This document shows, piece by piece, positions 35,450-43,874 of a stretch of DNA of 64,000 nt. The stretch comes from Polyangiaceae bacterium (GTDB lineage Bacteria; Myxococcota_A; Polyangia; Polyangiales; Polyangiaceae). The stretch covers positions 1 to 64,000 of the forward strand of contig JADLEQ010000041.1 in NCBI GenBank assembly GCA_020846005.1, given 5' to 3'. The translations under genes were made by a program, and so were the position numbers. The notes under the pieces were generated by a model. It saw only the letters and a program-made list of their open reading frames with translations, was not told the DNA's origin and did not search any database. Each line of letters starts with the position of its first letter. The first letter of the stretch is position 1.

Positions 35450-36403
35450 ATGGGACTCGAACGGATCGCGCGGGCGCTCTCCAACGTCGAACGGATCGGG
35501 ATGACCCCCGAGCTGGCGCGCCGGCTCGGCCTCGCCTCGGAGGATGCCACGCGAGGCCGCCTCATGGCGCAGGCGGAGGAGGACCGCGCGCACCTCGGCG
35601 TCTACCTCCTCGGCAGCTACGTGGTGGACGACACCGATCTCTGGGGAGACGGCGAGATCTACTGGTGGTCGATCCCGGCGCTCGTGGATCGAGAGGGCAA
35701 GTCGATCCGCGAGCCGCTGCACGGACTCCCCAACGGGATGGCACCGCACAAGGTGGGCTCGCTCGAGTGGATGACGAACGTCTCGCTCGCCGAGCCGCCG
35801 CTGCTGGCCGTGATCCCGCCCGTGGCGGACCTCGCCGGCTGCACGTTGCGGCTCGCGTTCTACGACGACGACGGCGCGCGGGCGAACTTCGCGGCCGCGA
35901 TGCAGGCGGGCCTCGAGGCCTACGGCAACCTGTCAGGCGACCCGCTGCAGGGCGCCGACTCGGTGATCGCCCCGGTCCGCGACGCAATCTTCCGCGCGCT
36001 CAAGGCAGAGGAGGACGACATCCTCGTGGACCAGGACGTGATCCTCCGCCGCGGCGAGACCTCGCGCTTCGGGGCCGGCCTGGTGGGCTCCGTGATCAAC
36101 TCGATGGTGCGGGTGTACTGGTTCGTCCGCGACGAGGAGCGAACAGAGCAGTTCGGGCCGATCGCGCTCCACAAGGGGCAGTCGGAGACGGTCCGCTTCG
36201 CGACTCCGCTCCGCGCGGGGGGCCGCCTCGCCGTGTTCGCGCGGGGCGCCACCGTGCACTGCGAGAGCTTCGGCGATCTCGACACCGACACCCCGTTCAC
36301 CAACCGGGTGATCGAGGCCCGGCAGGAGCCGGCGTTGTCCGAGGGCTTCACCGTCCACGGCCAGGGGGCGGCCAAGCTCATCGCGTTCTATACGCCGCCG
36401 TGA
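35450..36403 (+). CDS. Hypothetical cytoplasmic protein
   Basis: 317 residues, family not recognised. The ATG at 35450 is preferred to ATG 35441, which lies inside the predicted -10 box. No signal peptide or membrane helix is present. The protein opens MGLERIARALSNVERIG and is rich in acidic residues. The N-terminal half is a mixed alpha/beta region with WSIPALVDREGKSIREPLHG; the C-terminal half has beta-rich stretches such as VRVYWFVRDEE and GGRLAVFARGATVHCES. It ends close to thrC (33 nt upstream of its ATG), but thrC has its own promoter-like box, so it may be a separate unit. Confidence 0.6.
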   Translation: MGLERIARALSNVERIGMTPELARRLGLASEDATRGRLMAQAEEDRAHLGVYLLGSYVVDDTDLWGDGEIYWWSIPALVDREGKSIREPLHGLPNGMAPHKVGSLEWMTNVSLAEPPLLAVIPPVADLAGCTLRLAFYDDDGARANFAAAMQAGLEAYGNLSGDPLQGADSVIAPVRDAIFRALKAEEDDILVDQDVILRRGETSRFGAGLVGSVINSMVRVYWFVRDEERTEQFGPIALHKGQSETVRFATPLRAGGRLAVFARGATVHCESFGDLDTDTPFTNRVIEARQEPALSEGFTVHGQGAAKLIAFYTPP

Positions 36404-36436
36404 TCCGGGGCGCGTCCCCCTGCTAGGACCTTGCCC

Positions 36437-37762
36437 ATGGCGTACTCTTGCGAGCTCCGGTGCTTCTCCGGCTGCGATGGCGCGTGGCCGGTCACGCGCC
36501 CCCTCTACACCTGCCCCAAGTGCGGCGGGCTCCTCCAGGTCGCGCATGATCTCGAGGCGCTGCGCGATCGCAGCGGGCCTGCGTGGATGAAGCTCTTCGA
36601 CGAGCGCTATCGGGTGAGCACCTGGCCGTACGGCTCCGGGGTCTGGGGGAAGCGTGAGTGGGTGATGCCCCAGGTGCCGGACGACATCGTCGTCAGCACG
36701 TACGAGGGCGGCTCGAACCTCTTCTGGGCGGAGCGCCATGGCCGGGAGCTCGGTGTCCGCGACCTGTGGGTGAAGCTGTGCGGGCAGAGCCACTCGGGGT
36801 CGTTCAAGGACCTCGGGATGACCGTGCTGGTGAGCGTCGTGCGGCTCGCGCTCCGCGACGGCCTCGCCGTGAAGGCGATCGCCTGCGCGTCGACCGGCGA
36901 CACGAGCGCTTCGCTCGCCGCGTACGGTGCAGCCGCGGGGCTTCCCGTGGTCGTCCTCCTCCCCAAGGGGAAGGTCTCCAGCGCCCAGCTCGTGCAACCG
37001 ATCGCGCACGGCGCGCTGGTGCTCGGTCTGGACACCGATTTCGACGGCTGCATGCACCTCGTCAAGCAGCTCGCCGCTGAGAACCTCGTCTACCTCGCCA
37101 ACTCGATGAACCCGCTGCGCCTCGAGGGCCAGAAGACGGTGGGGATCGAGATCGTCCAGCAGTTCGACTGGCAGGTCCCCGACTGGATCGTGCTGCCGAG
37201 CGGCAACCTCGGGAACGCGGCCGCGCTCTACCAGGGGTTCCGTATGATGAAGGAGCTCGGGCTGATCTCGCGGTACCCGCGCCTCGCGGTCGCGCAGGCG
37301 GAGGCGGCCAACCCGCTCTACCGCGCCTGGACGGCCGGGCTGCGGTCGGTCGCGCCGATCACGGCAGCCCCCACTCAGGCGACGGCGATCCAGATCGGCA
37401 ACCCGGTGAGCGCGCCGCGCGCCCTGCAGGCGCTGGAGGCGATGAACGGGGTCGTCGAGCAGGCGAGCGAGGAGGAGCTCTGCGAGGCGGCCGCGCGCGC
37501 CGATCGCACCGGGCTCTACACCTGCCCGCACACGGCCGTGGGCCTGGCGGTGTTGCAGAAGCTGGTGGCCCGAGGGGTGGTGCAGCCCCACGAGCGCGTC
37601 ATCTGCATCTCCACGGCGAGCGGGCTCAAGTTCACCGAGTTCAAGGTCCGATACCACGAGCGCGCCATCGAGGGCGTGCGCAGCTCGCTGGCGAACCCAC
37701 CCGTGTTCCTGCCTCCCGACTACGGCGCGGTGGTCGACGCGATCCGCGAGCGGTTCGGCTGA
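36437..37762 (+). CDS. thrC: Threonine synthase
   Basis: 441 residues. A PLP enzyme converting O-phosphohomoserine to threonine. It begins with a zinc-ribbon-like CELRCFSGC...[10 protein letters not shown], as in the longer bacterial/archaeal form. The PLP lysine is Lys124 in [10 protein letters not shown]. Further motifs are [31 protein letters not shown] and [11 protein letters not shown]. The ATG at 36437 is chosen over TTG 36431; TAGGAC ends 7 nt before it. No other threonine-pathway gene is beside it. It is convergent with rlmE. Confidence 0.93.
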   Translation: MAYSCELRCFSGCDGAWPVTRPLYTCPKCGGLLQVAHDLEALRDRSGPAWMKLFDERYRVSTWPYGSGVWGKREWVMPQVPDDIVVSTYEGGSNLFWAERHGRELGVRDLWVKLCGQSHSGSFKDLGMTVLVSVVRLALRDGLAVKAIACASTGDTSASLAAYGAAAGLPVVVLLPKGKVSSAQLVQPIAHGALVLGLDTDFDGCMHLVKQLAAENLVYLANSMNPLRLEGQKTVGIEIVQQFDWQVPDWIVLPSGNLGNAAALYQGFRMMKELGLISRYPRLAVAQAEAANPLYRAWTAGLRSVAPITAAPTQATAIQIGNPVSAPRALQALEAMNGVVEQASEEELCEAAARADRTGLYTCPHTAVGLAVLQKLVARGVVQPHERVICISTASGLKFTEFKVRYHERAIEGVRSSLANPPVFLPPDYGAVVDAIRERFG

Positions 37763-37796
37763 GCTCGGGCCGGCCCCACCAGCGCGAGCCCGCGCC

Positions 37797-38429
37797 TCAG
37801 CCGCCCGCGGGCCCACCCGGCAGCGGCGCTGCGGGCGCGAGCCGCCCCTGGCCGACGAGGAAGACCTCGGACGACACCGAGCGGGTCCCTTCGGGCCGGA
37901 TCGTGCGCACCGCGGCGTAGCGCTGGCGCACCTCGGCGCGCGCGTGCTCGAACGCCGCGCTCATGAAGAGCTTTCCCACGAAGGCCGACCCGGGGCGCCC
38001 CACGGCCGCAGCCACCGCGAGCGCGCGCAGGAACAGCTCCTCGCTGCGTGCCTGGTCGCGCGCCTTGTTCCCGCTGGTGTTGGGCGCCATGTCGCTCAGC
38101 ACCACGTCGTAGGGCGCGTGCTCGGCCACCGCGGCCAGGTCGAGCGTCAGCGCGTCGCCCTGGATCGCGATCACGTTGGGCGCGCCGAGCTCCGCCAGCT
38201 CCTGCAGGTCGACGGCCACCACGCGGCCGCCGACGCCCACACGGCGACTGGCGTAGAGGGTCCACGACCCAGGCGCCGCACCGAGATCGAGCACCCGCAG
38301 GCCGGGCCGCAGGAGGCCCACGCGCGAGTCGATCTCCTCCAGCTTGAAGACGCTCCGCGCTGGGAAGCCGCGCTCCTTGGCGGCGCGCGTACGGGCGTCG
38401 GGGCGCGCGTAGGGGTTGCGCCGCGCCAC
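37797..38429 (-). CDS. rlmE: 23S rRNA 2'-O-ribose methyltransferase (RlmE/FtsJ)
   Basis: 210 residues. Methylates U2552 in the ribosomal A loop. The GTG start is followed by MARRNPYARPDARTRAAKERG and SVFKLEEIDSR. The SAM site is VLDLGAAPGSWTLYA, and the catalytic tetrad K-D-K-E is recognisable in FKLEEID, VLSDMAPNTSG, FVGKLFM and SSEVFLVG. The Pro/Gly-rich C-terminal tail is short. The start lies 10 nt after the stop of the PHAX-domain gene, so the two are one transcription unit, linking two RNA-related proteins. Confidence 0.93.
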   Translation of the reverse strand: MARRNPYARPDARTRAAKERGFPARSVFKLEEIDSRVGLLRPGLRVLDLGAAPGSWTLYASRRVGVGGRVVAVDLQELAELGAPNVIAIQGDALTLDLAAVAEHAPYDVVLSDMAPNTSGNKARDQARSEELFLRALAVAAAVGRPGSAFVGKLFMSAAFEHARAEVRQRYAAVRTIRPEGTRSVSSEVFLVGQGRLAPAAPLPGGPAGG

Positions 38430-38439
38430 GAGCCGCGCG

Positions 38440-39471
38440 TCAGCGCCGCCCTCCGCCGCGCACCACCCCGCGCCGCGGCGCGCCGCTCGCCGCGGACGCC
38501 AGCGTCTGCAGCGCCTCGCGGCGCATCGCGGCCTCGAGCAGCGGGATGAGCTCCGTCACGTACCGACGGACCAGCTCGCGCGCCTCATCCCGGAACGCGC
38601 CGACGTCGACCTCGCTCGAGCGGATGATCGCGAGGATCTGGGCGTCGAGCAGCGCGTCGGCTTCGGACGACGCGTCGCTCCCCGCAGGGTCGTCGTCCTC
38701 GCCGCCCGGATCGTCGTTGCCGGAGTCTGCGCTCGCCTCGGCGGCGACGCCCGCGGCGCGACGCGACGGCAAGGACGGCGCCCTCGGCGACCGCCGGGTC
38801 ACCCGCGTGTCGGGCTGCGCGGACGGGCCGACCGGCTCGGCCGCCGCCGTCGGCAAGGTGATGATGCGACGGCGCGGCCGCTCCGCCTCGCTGGTCCCCT
38901 CCGTGACCGGCTCCGGCGCGCGCGGCGGCTGCGGGACGGGCTCCTCGAACAGCTCTGGCGCAACGTACGACGCCATCCGCGCCCGGGGCTCCGGGGTGTC
39001 CTCGGCGGGCGGCGGCGGCGCGATCTCGCTCACGTCGTGGACGACGAGGCGCGACGGCCGGAGCGCGGGCGCCGCGCCCCCGCGCCGCGCGTCGACCCAC
39101 GCCCCGCGCGGCCCCGGCCGACCGCGCTCGGGCGCCGCGGAGTCCTGCGGACGGCGCGGGAGCTGAGTGACCGCCGGGCGCGGGCGCTGGGGCGCCTGCG
39201 GCGGGCCGAACGGCCCCATGAAGATGGCGCGGCGCTCGGCGCGCGGCAGGCGGCGCCGAGCGAGGAAGAAGAAGACTCCCCCCTTCGTCCGGCGGCGCGT
39301 GCCGTCGGGGATGGTCATCCCCCCGCTCTCCTCGAGGGTGTTCGTCTCTGCGAGCAGCGCCCGCACGGTCTCTTCGCCGAGCGCGTCGACGACGGCCGTG
39401 ATCTGCTGGAGCGCAGCGGCGTCAGCTTCGCCGAGCTCCGCGGCGATCTCCTGGACAAGGTCGGTAGGCAT
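38440..39471 (-). CDS. PHAX-type RNA-binding domain protein
   Basis: 343 residues. The N-terminal about 90 residues match the PHAX RNA-binding domain known from the snRNA export adaptor of eukaryotes and seen in uncharacterised bacterial proteins: a helical region LVQEIAAELGEADAAAL, VVDALGEETVRALLAET, ESGGMTIPDGTRRRTKGGVF and FLARRRLPRAERRAIF. The invariant G-G-M and R-R-R-T-x-G-G-V-F-F signature is intact. A Pro/Arg-rich middle without predicted order follows, and a helical C terminus (EADALLDAQILAIIRSSEVD, then AFRDEARELVRRYV). ATG 39471 is the first Met before the domain. The gene precedes rlmE by 10 nt, so a role in RNA binding in ribosome biogenesis is a reasonable inference. Confidence 0.8.
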   Translation of the reverse strand: MPTDLVQEIAAELGEADAAALQQITAVVDALGEETVRALLAETNTLEESGGMTIPDGTRRRTKGGVFFFLARRRLPRAERRAIFMGPFGPPQAPQRPRPAVTQLPRRPQDSAAPERGRPGPRGAWVDARRGGAAPALRPSRLVVHDVSEIAPPPPAEDTPEPRARMASYVAPELFEEPVPQPPRAPEPVTEGTSEAERPRRRIITLPTAAAEPVGPSAQPDTRVTRRSPRAPSLPSRRAAGVAAEASADSGNDDPGGEDDDPAGSDASSEADALLDAQILAIIRSSEVDVGAFRDEARELVRRYVTELIPLLEAAMRREALQTLASAASGAPRRGVVRGGGRR

Positions 39472-39512
39472 CGTGGCGGCGGGCGTCCTATAGATTCCCC
39501 CGGGGCAAAACG

Positions 39513-41156
39513 CTAGCAGAAGTCGACGAACACGGCGTGGCTCGGGGCCGGCGCCGAGAACGCCGAGTGGGGGCAATCCACGGGCGCGGGGAGGTCCCGC
39601 AGCCGGGCGGCGCTGCGACCCGCGCGCTCGACGGCCCGCGCGGCGAGCCCCCGGAGCCCGTGGCGGAGCGTGTCACGGTGATTGGTGACGACCACGAGAC
39701 GCCCGCCGTCGACGACGAGCGTGGCGCACACCGCCGCGAGGCGCTCGAGATCGTCTGCGACCCGGAACGTCGCGCGACCGGCGCGACCGAACGTCGGGGG
39801 ATCGAGGACCACCAGCTCGTACCGCTCGCCACGACGACCGGCGCGCTCCGCGAAGCGGACCGCGTCCGCCTCCACGAAGCGATGGCCGCTGGGCTCGAGC
39901 TCGTTCGCCGCGTACGCCGCCCGGCCCCGCTGCAGGGCGCGCGCTGCGACATCGACGTTGGTCGTCCGCGCCCCGCCGAGCGCGGCCGCCGCGCCGAACG
40001 CGCACGTATACGCGAACAGGTTGAGCACGCGGGGCGGGGCGTCGTGCGCCTCGAGCCACCGCCGGCACCACTCGCGGACGAGCAGCCGCGTCTCGCGTTG
40101 ATCGACGAACAGGCCCGTCGCGAGACCCCTCCCGAGTTCGACGTACGAGCGCTGCCCGTGCTCGGCCACGACGAACTCGCCCGGCGCGGGCTCCCCGGCC
40201 GCCGGCGCCGCGGCCCCGTCACCGCGCGCGGCGCTCCCTGCGCCGGCCGTGCGGGGGTGCACATACGCGCCGAGGGCGCCGAGATCGCACCACGCGCGCG
40301 CGACCTCGCCAGCACGCTGCACGAGCTCCGGCGTCCCGGGCTCCACCACGACGAAGTCTCCGTGCCGATCGACGACCAGCCCCGGCATCCCGTCCCCCTC
40401 GTCGTTGACGAGGCGGTACGACGTGCAGCCCGCCGCGAGCGACCGGCGCAACCACGCGCGATCCAGCAGCTCCCGCGCGAGCGCGCCACCGACCGCTAGG
40501 CGCCACGCCTCGCCGCGCACCCACCGGGCGAGATCGCCGGGCTCGGCCACCGAGACGTCGAGCGCGAGCGACGACGCGCGGACGCGCGCGGCGTGGAGGA
40601 GGAGGCGCCACGCCGGCTCGCCGCCATAGAGCGGATCGCCGGCGATGGGCGCGCCGATCGCGGCGAGCTGGACCCGGAGCTGGTGCGTGCGTCCGGTCTC
40701 CGGCCACAGGCGGACGAGCGCGCGCCCCGCTCGCCGCTCGAGGACCTCGAACCGCGTGCGCGCCACGAGGCCGCCGCGCCGCACCACGCGCGCGCGCCCT
40801 CCGCCGACCACGAGCCGGTGCTCGAGCGTTCCGGCGGCGGGCAACCCGCGGTCGACGACTCCGGCGACGTACGTGCGCTCGATCGCGCCGCGCTCCTTCG
40901 CGCCGGCGACCTCCGCGTTGCGACGAGGATCCGTCACCAGCAACAGCGCGCCGCTGGTGCCGACGTCCAGCCTGGAATGCACGCCGATCCGCGCCGCCGG
41001 GCCGAGCCACTCGGCGATCCGACCGACCACGTCGTCGCCCGCGCGAGCGCCCCCGTGCGTCGGCAGCCCCGGGGGTTTGTCGACGACCAGCAGGCCGTCG
41101 GCGTGCGACGCGATCCGGTGCTCGGGCCAGGCAACCGCGAGCGCGTCGAGGCTCAC
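39513..41156 (-). CDS. Fusion of RluA-type pseudouridine synthase and RlmI-type methyltransferase
   Basis: 547 residues with two rRNA-modification modules. The first about 220 residues are an RluA-family pseudouridine synthase: VDKPPGLPTHGG, the catalytic-Asp motif HSRLDVGTSGALLL, PETGRTHQLRVQLA and GDPLYGG. From about residue 240 the protein is a RlmI-like class I methyltransferase: SYRLVNDEGDGMPGLVVDRH, GLFVDQRETR, SAM site VLNLFAYTCAFGAAAA, VEADAVRFA and DPPTFGR. An Ala/Gly-rich linker of about 30 residues lies inside the second module. The start is 25 nt downstream of rplC on the same strand. Whether both halves act on 23S rRNA, and on which positions, is not known. Confidence 0.88.
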   Translation of the reverse strand: MSLDALAVAWPEHRIASHADGLLVVDKPPGLPTHGGARAGDDVVGRIAEWLGPAARIGVHSRLDVGTSGALLLVTDPRRNAEVAGAKERGAIERTYVAGVVDRGLPAAGTLEHRLVVGGGRARVVRRGGLVARTRFEVLERRAGRALVRLWPETGRTHQLRVQLAAIGAPIAGDPLYGGEPAWRLLLHAARVRASSLALDVSVAEPGDLARWVRGEAWRLAVGGALARELLDRAWLRRSLAAGCTSYRLVNDEGDGMPGLVVDRHGDFVVVEPGTPELVQRAGEVARAWCDLGALGAYVHPRTAGAGSAARGDGAAAPAAGEPAPGEFVVAEHGQRSYVELGRGLATGLFVDQRETRLLVREWCRRWLEAHDAPPRVLNLFAYTCAFGAAAALGGARTTNVDVAARALQRGRAAYAANELEPSGHRFVEADAVRFAERAGRRGERYELVVLDPPTFGRAGRATFRVADDLERLAAVCATLVVDGGRLVVVTNHRDTLRHGLRGLAARAVERAGRSAARLRDLPAPVDCPHSAFSAPAPSHAVFVDFC

Positions 41157-41181
41157 GTCCCGGCTCGCAGCGACGCCCCGC

Positions 41182-41844
41182 TCAGGCGCGCTTGCCGCCG
41201 CGGCGCTTCACCGCGCCGCGCACCTCGACGAGCCCGCTCGCCGGCCCGGGGACACCGCCGCGGATCAGCAGGAGCCCCTCTTCCGGGAGCACGCGGACGA
41301 CCTCCTGGCTCAGCACGCTCACCGTCGCGTTCCCGTGCTGCCCGGGCATCTTCATGCCGAGCTTGACGCGACCCGGGGTCATGCGGGTGCCGATCGAGCC
41401 GCCGTGACGCCGGTACTCGTGGTTACCATGCGTCATCCGCCCCCCCTTGAAGTGGTGCCGCGTCATCACGCCGCTGAACCCGCGGCCGCGGGACACGCCG
41501 CGCACGTCGACGAGCTGGCCAACGTCGAAGAGCCGATCCAGCGTGATCGCCTGCCCGACCTCGAACCCGGCGGCCCACTCGGGCGAGCAGCGGAGCTCGC
41601 GGAGCACCCGGCGCGGCGCGACGCCGGCCTTGGCGAATTGGCCAGCGAGCGGGCGGCTCGTGTGCTTCTCCTTGCGCTCGCCCAGGCCGAGGATGAGGGC
41701 GTCGTAGCCGTCCTTCGCCTGGGTGCGCTTGCCGACCACCATGGCCTTCGACTCGACGACCGTGCACGGCACCACCGTGCCGTCGCCGAGGAACACCTGG
41801 GTCATGCCGAGCTTGCGTCCGATGACGCCGGGGAACTGGTTCAT
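41182..41844 (-). CDS. rplC: Ribosomal protein L3
   Basis: 220 residues. Opens [23 protein letters not shown] and has the loop that reaches the peptidyl-transferase centre: [23 protein letters not shown]. It ends in [19 protein letters not shown] is 6 nt before the ATG, and a strong promoter lies at 41920-41948, giving a 70-nt leader. The gene is isolated: rplD and the rest of the S10 cluster do not follow; instead a rRNA-modification gene does. Whether another rplC copy exists elsewhere cannot be seen. Confidence 0.95.
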   Translation of the reverse strand: MNQFPGVIGRKLGMTQVFLGDGTVVPCTVVESKAMVVGKRTQAKDGYDALILGLGERKEKHTSRPLAGQFAKAGVAPRRVLRELRCSPEWAAGFEVGQAITLDRLFDVGQLVDVRGVSRGRGFSGVMTRHHFKGGRMTHGNHEYRRHGGSIGTRMTPGRVKLGMKMPGQHGNATVSVLSQEVVRVLPEEGLLLIRGGVPGPASGLVEVRGAVKRRGGKRA

Positions 41845-41919
41845 CGCTGCTCTCCACGCTCCGGCCGGGAGGGCCGGCCCGTCGCGGCACCGGCACCGAG
41901 CCGGGCGGAAGGGGCGCGT

Positions 41920-41948
41920 TAGTTACCGGCGAGTCGGCGTCCGGTCAA
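41920..41948 (-). promoter_or_regulatory. rplC promoter
   Basis: On the minus strand TTGACC (41948-41943) and TAACTA (41925-41920) have a 17-nt spacer. Predicted start is about 41913, about 70 nt upstream of the rplC ATG. Confidence 0.65.
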
Positions 41949-41978
41949 GTCGGCCCGGATCCCGGCGCCCGGCCGGAG

Positions 41979-42007
41979 TTGACTCGGGCGCCTCCACGCG
42001 GCATAAG
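41979..42007 (+). promoter_or_regulatory. rplS promoter
   Basis: TTGACT at 41979-41984 and CATAAG at 42002-42007 with a 17-nt spacer. Predicted start is about 42014. The ribosome site GGAGG at 42071-42075 precedes the ATG at 42081. It is divergent from the rplC promoter, with about 30 nt between the two -35 boxes. Confidence 0.65.
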
Positions 42008-42080
42008 TCGCGCCCTTCCCGGCCGGGCCCGTCGCCCGCACCCGGAACGCATCGCGGCCCGCGGGTTCGCGGAGGCACTC

Positions 42081-42440
42081 ATGGCATTCAAGTCTTCGAC
42101 CATCGCCGCGCTCGAGAGCGCGTCGCTCCGCAAGGAAGTCCCCGGGTTTCGCGTGGGTGACACCCTCGCCGTCCACTACAAGATCGTGGAGGGGGACAAG
42201 GAGCGCATCCAGGTCTTCAAGGGGACGCTCATCAAGCGCCACCGGGCCGGCGCACGGAGCACCGTCACGCTGCGGAAGGTCAGCTTCAACGTCGGCGTCG
42301 AGCGTATCTTCCCGCTCCATTCGCCGCGCGTCGAGCGGATCGAGGTGGTGTCGCGCGGCGTGGTCCGGCGCGGGCGCCTCTTCTACCTCCGTGGGCTCTC
42401 GGGCAAGGCCGCGCGCATCCAAGACGTGAAGGACCGCTGA
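42081..42440 (+). CDS. rplS: Ribosomal protein L19
   Basis: 119 residues, full length. ATG 42081 has GGAGG 5 nt upstream. Typical motifs are [49 protein letters not shown] and [17 protein letters not shown]. Other usual partners of rplS (rpsP, rimM, trmD) are not adjacent. It is divergent from rplC with clear promoters for both. Confidence 0.96.
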   Translation: MAFKSSTIAALESASLRKEVPGFRVGDTLAVHYKIVEGDKERIQVFKGTLIKRHRAGARSTVTLRKVSFNVGVERIFPLHSPRVERIEVVSRGVVRRGRLFYLRGLSGKAARIQDVKDR

Positions 42441-42552
42441 GCCACGGCGCCACGGGCGGGCGCCGGCGTCGGTCCATTTCGGGGCTCGGTTCGCGCGCGG
42501 AACCGGTGTATGCTGAAAGCACCGCCGGATTTAGCGCCGGGAGGCTCCCATC

Positions 42553-43872
42553 ATGGTCAACTGCTCGCGGTGTGGCGCCGCGAACCAATCCCACAACCGT
42601 TTCTGTCTCTCCTGCGGCGCGCCGCTGGCCCAAGGCGCTCCGGCGCCGCAGCCCGCCGCGCCCCCCGCTTGGGGCGCGCCGCCGCCCGCGGCGCCGGCCG
42701 CTGCCCCGCCCGGCTGGGCCCCGCCGCCGGAGGCCGCCCCGCCCCCCGGGTGGGGTCCGCCGCCCGGTGCTCCTCCCGCCCAGTACGGTGCGCCTCCCGG
42801 CCCGTACGGCGCTCCGCCACCGCCGGAAGCCGGCGGCTACGGTCCCCCCGGAGGGTACGCCCCGCCGCCGCAGCCCGGCGGGTTCGGCGGACCCCCGCCG
42901 GCCGCGCCCCCGGGCTTTGCGCCCGTGCCCGCCGGCGGTGGCGGCCCCGGCGGCTGGGGTCCGCCCGGCGCGCCAGGCGGGGGCCCCGAAGCGTTGAATC
43001 CGTTCGGCGCGACGATCGCGCCGGAGCTGCCCCAAGGCGGCGCTCCCCCACCGGGCTTCGGCGCCCCCCCACCCGGCTTCGGCGCTCCCCAGCCCGGCTT
43101 CGGCGCTCCCCAGCCCGGCTGGGGCGATCCAGCGCACGCCGCGACGGCGCCGCCGCCCCTCGCCGATCCCATGCAAGGTGGCGGCGCGGGGCCCCAGCCC
43201 TTCGGTAGCCCCCCTCCCGGGTTCGGGGCCCCTCCTCCGGCGATCGGGGGTCCGCCGCCGACGTTCGGTGGGGCCGCAGCGGATCCGTCCGCGGCCTATG
43301 GCGGGCAGCCCGCCGGCTTCGGAGCACCGCCGCCCGGCCTCGGCGGGCCGCCAGCAGGTTTCGGTGCGCCGCCGCCCGGCTACGGCGGCCCGCCCGCTGG
43401 TTTCGGAGCGCCGCCCCCCGGCGCTGAGGCGCCGCCGCCCGGGTTCGGAGCGCCGCCGCCCGGGTTCGGAGCGCCCCCGGCCGCCGCCGCGCCGCCCCCC
43501 CAGCCCGCGGCGCCCGTGTACGAGCCGGGCAACGTGCCCGCGGACGCCCCCCGCGTCCTCGCCGCGTTCCTCGTCTCGTACGAGGACGCCGACCTCGGCG
43601 TCTTCTGGCCGATCTTCCAGGGGCAGAACCTCGTGGGCCGCAAGGGCGCGGGAGACGGCCTCGGCGTCGAGATCGACCACCCGACGACCTCGTCTCGCCA
43701 CGGCGTCTTCCACGCGACCGCGCGGCCCGGCCGGGTCGTGTACGAGGACGTCGGCAGCACGAACGGCACGTTCTTCGGCGACGAGAAGCTCGCGCCGGGG
43801 ACTCGCTTCGAGCTGTCGGACGGCCAGGAGATCCGCTTCGGCGGGTACACGGCCAAGCTGAAGATCATCTGA
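42553..43872 (+). CDS. Zinc ribbon-FHA protein with Pro/Gly-rich linker
   Basis: 439 residues. GGGAGG precedes the ATG by 8 nt. The N terminus is a zinc ribbon of four cysteines, CSRCGA and CLSCGA. Then come about 300 residues of Pro/Gly/Ala-rich sequence with repeated GAPPPGFGAPPPGFGAP and GWG units. The C-terminal about 110 residues are an FHA domain: NLVGRKGAGDGLGVEIDH, SSRHGVFHA, YEDVGSTNGTFFGDEKL and IRFGGYTAKLKII, with the phosphothreonine-binding Arg, Ser and Asn residues kept. It heads an operon with a VWA-FHA membrane protein and a PP2C phosphatase, so it likely reads Ser/Thr phosphorylation. Confidence 0.85.
   Translation: MVNCSRCGAANQSHNRFCLSCGAPLAQGAPAPQPAAPPAWGAPPPAAPAAAPPGWAPPPEAAPPPGWGPPPGAPPAQYGAPPGPYGAPPPPEAGGYGPPGGYAPPPQPGGFGGPPPAAPPGFAPVPAGGGGPGGWGPPGAPGGGPEALNPFGATIAPELPQGGAPPPGFGAPPPGFGAPQPGFGAPQPGWGDPAHAATAPPPLADPMQGGGAGPQPFGSPPPGFGAPPPAIGGPPPTFGGAAADPSAAYGGQPAGFGAPPPGLGGPPAGFGAPPPGYGGPPAGFGAPPPGAEAPPPGFGAPPPGFGAPPAAAAPPPQPAAPVYEPGNVPADAPRVLAAFLVSYEDADLGVFWPIFQGQNLVGRKGAGDGLGVEIDHPTTSSRHGVFHATARPGRVVYEDVGSTNGTFFGDEKLAPGTRFELSDGQEIRFGGYTAKLKII
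43054..43131. repeat. 21-bp repeats encoding GAPxPGFG
   Basis: Consecutive units near ggcgctccccagcccggcttc encode GAPPPGFG and GAPQPGFG/GWG in the linker of the FHA protein. Similar units recur at 43200-43480. Confidence 0.75.
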
Positions 43873-43874
43873 GC

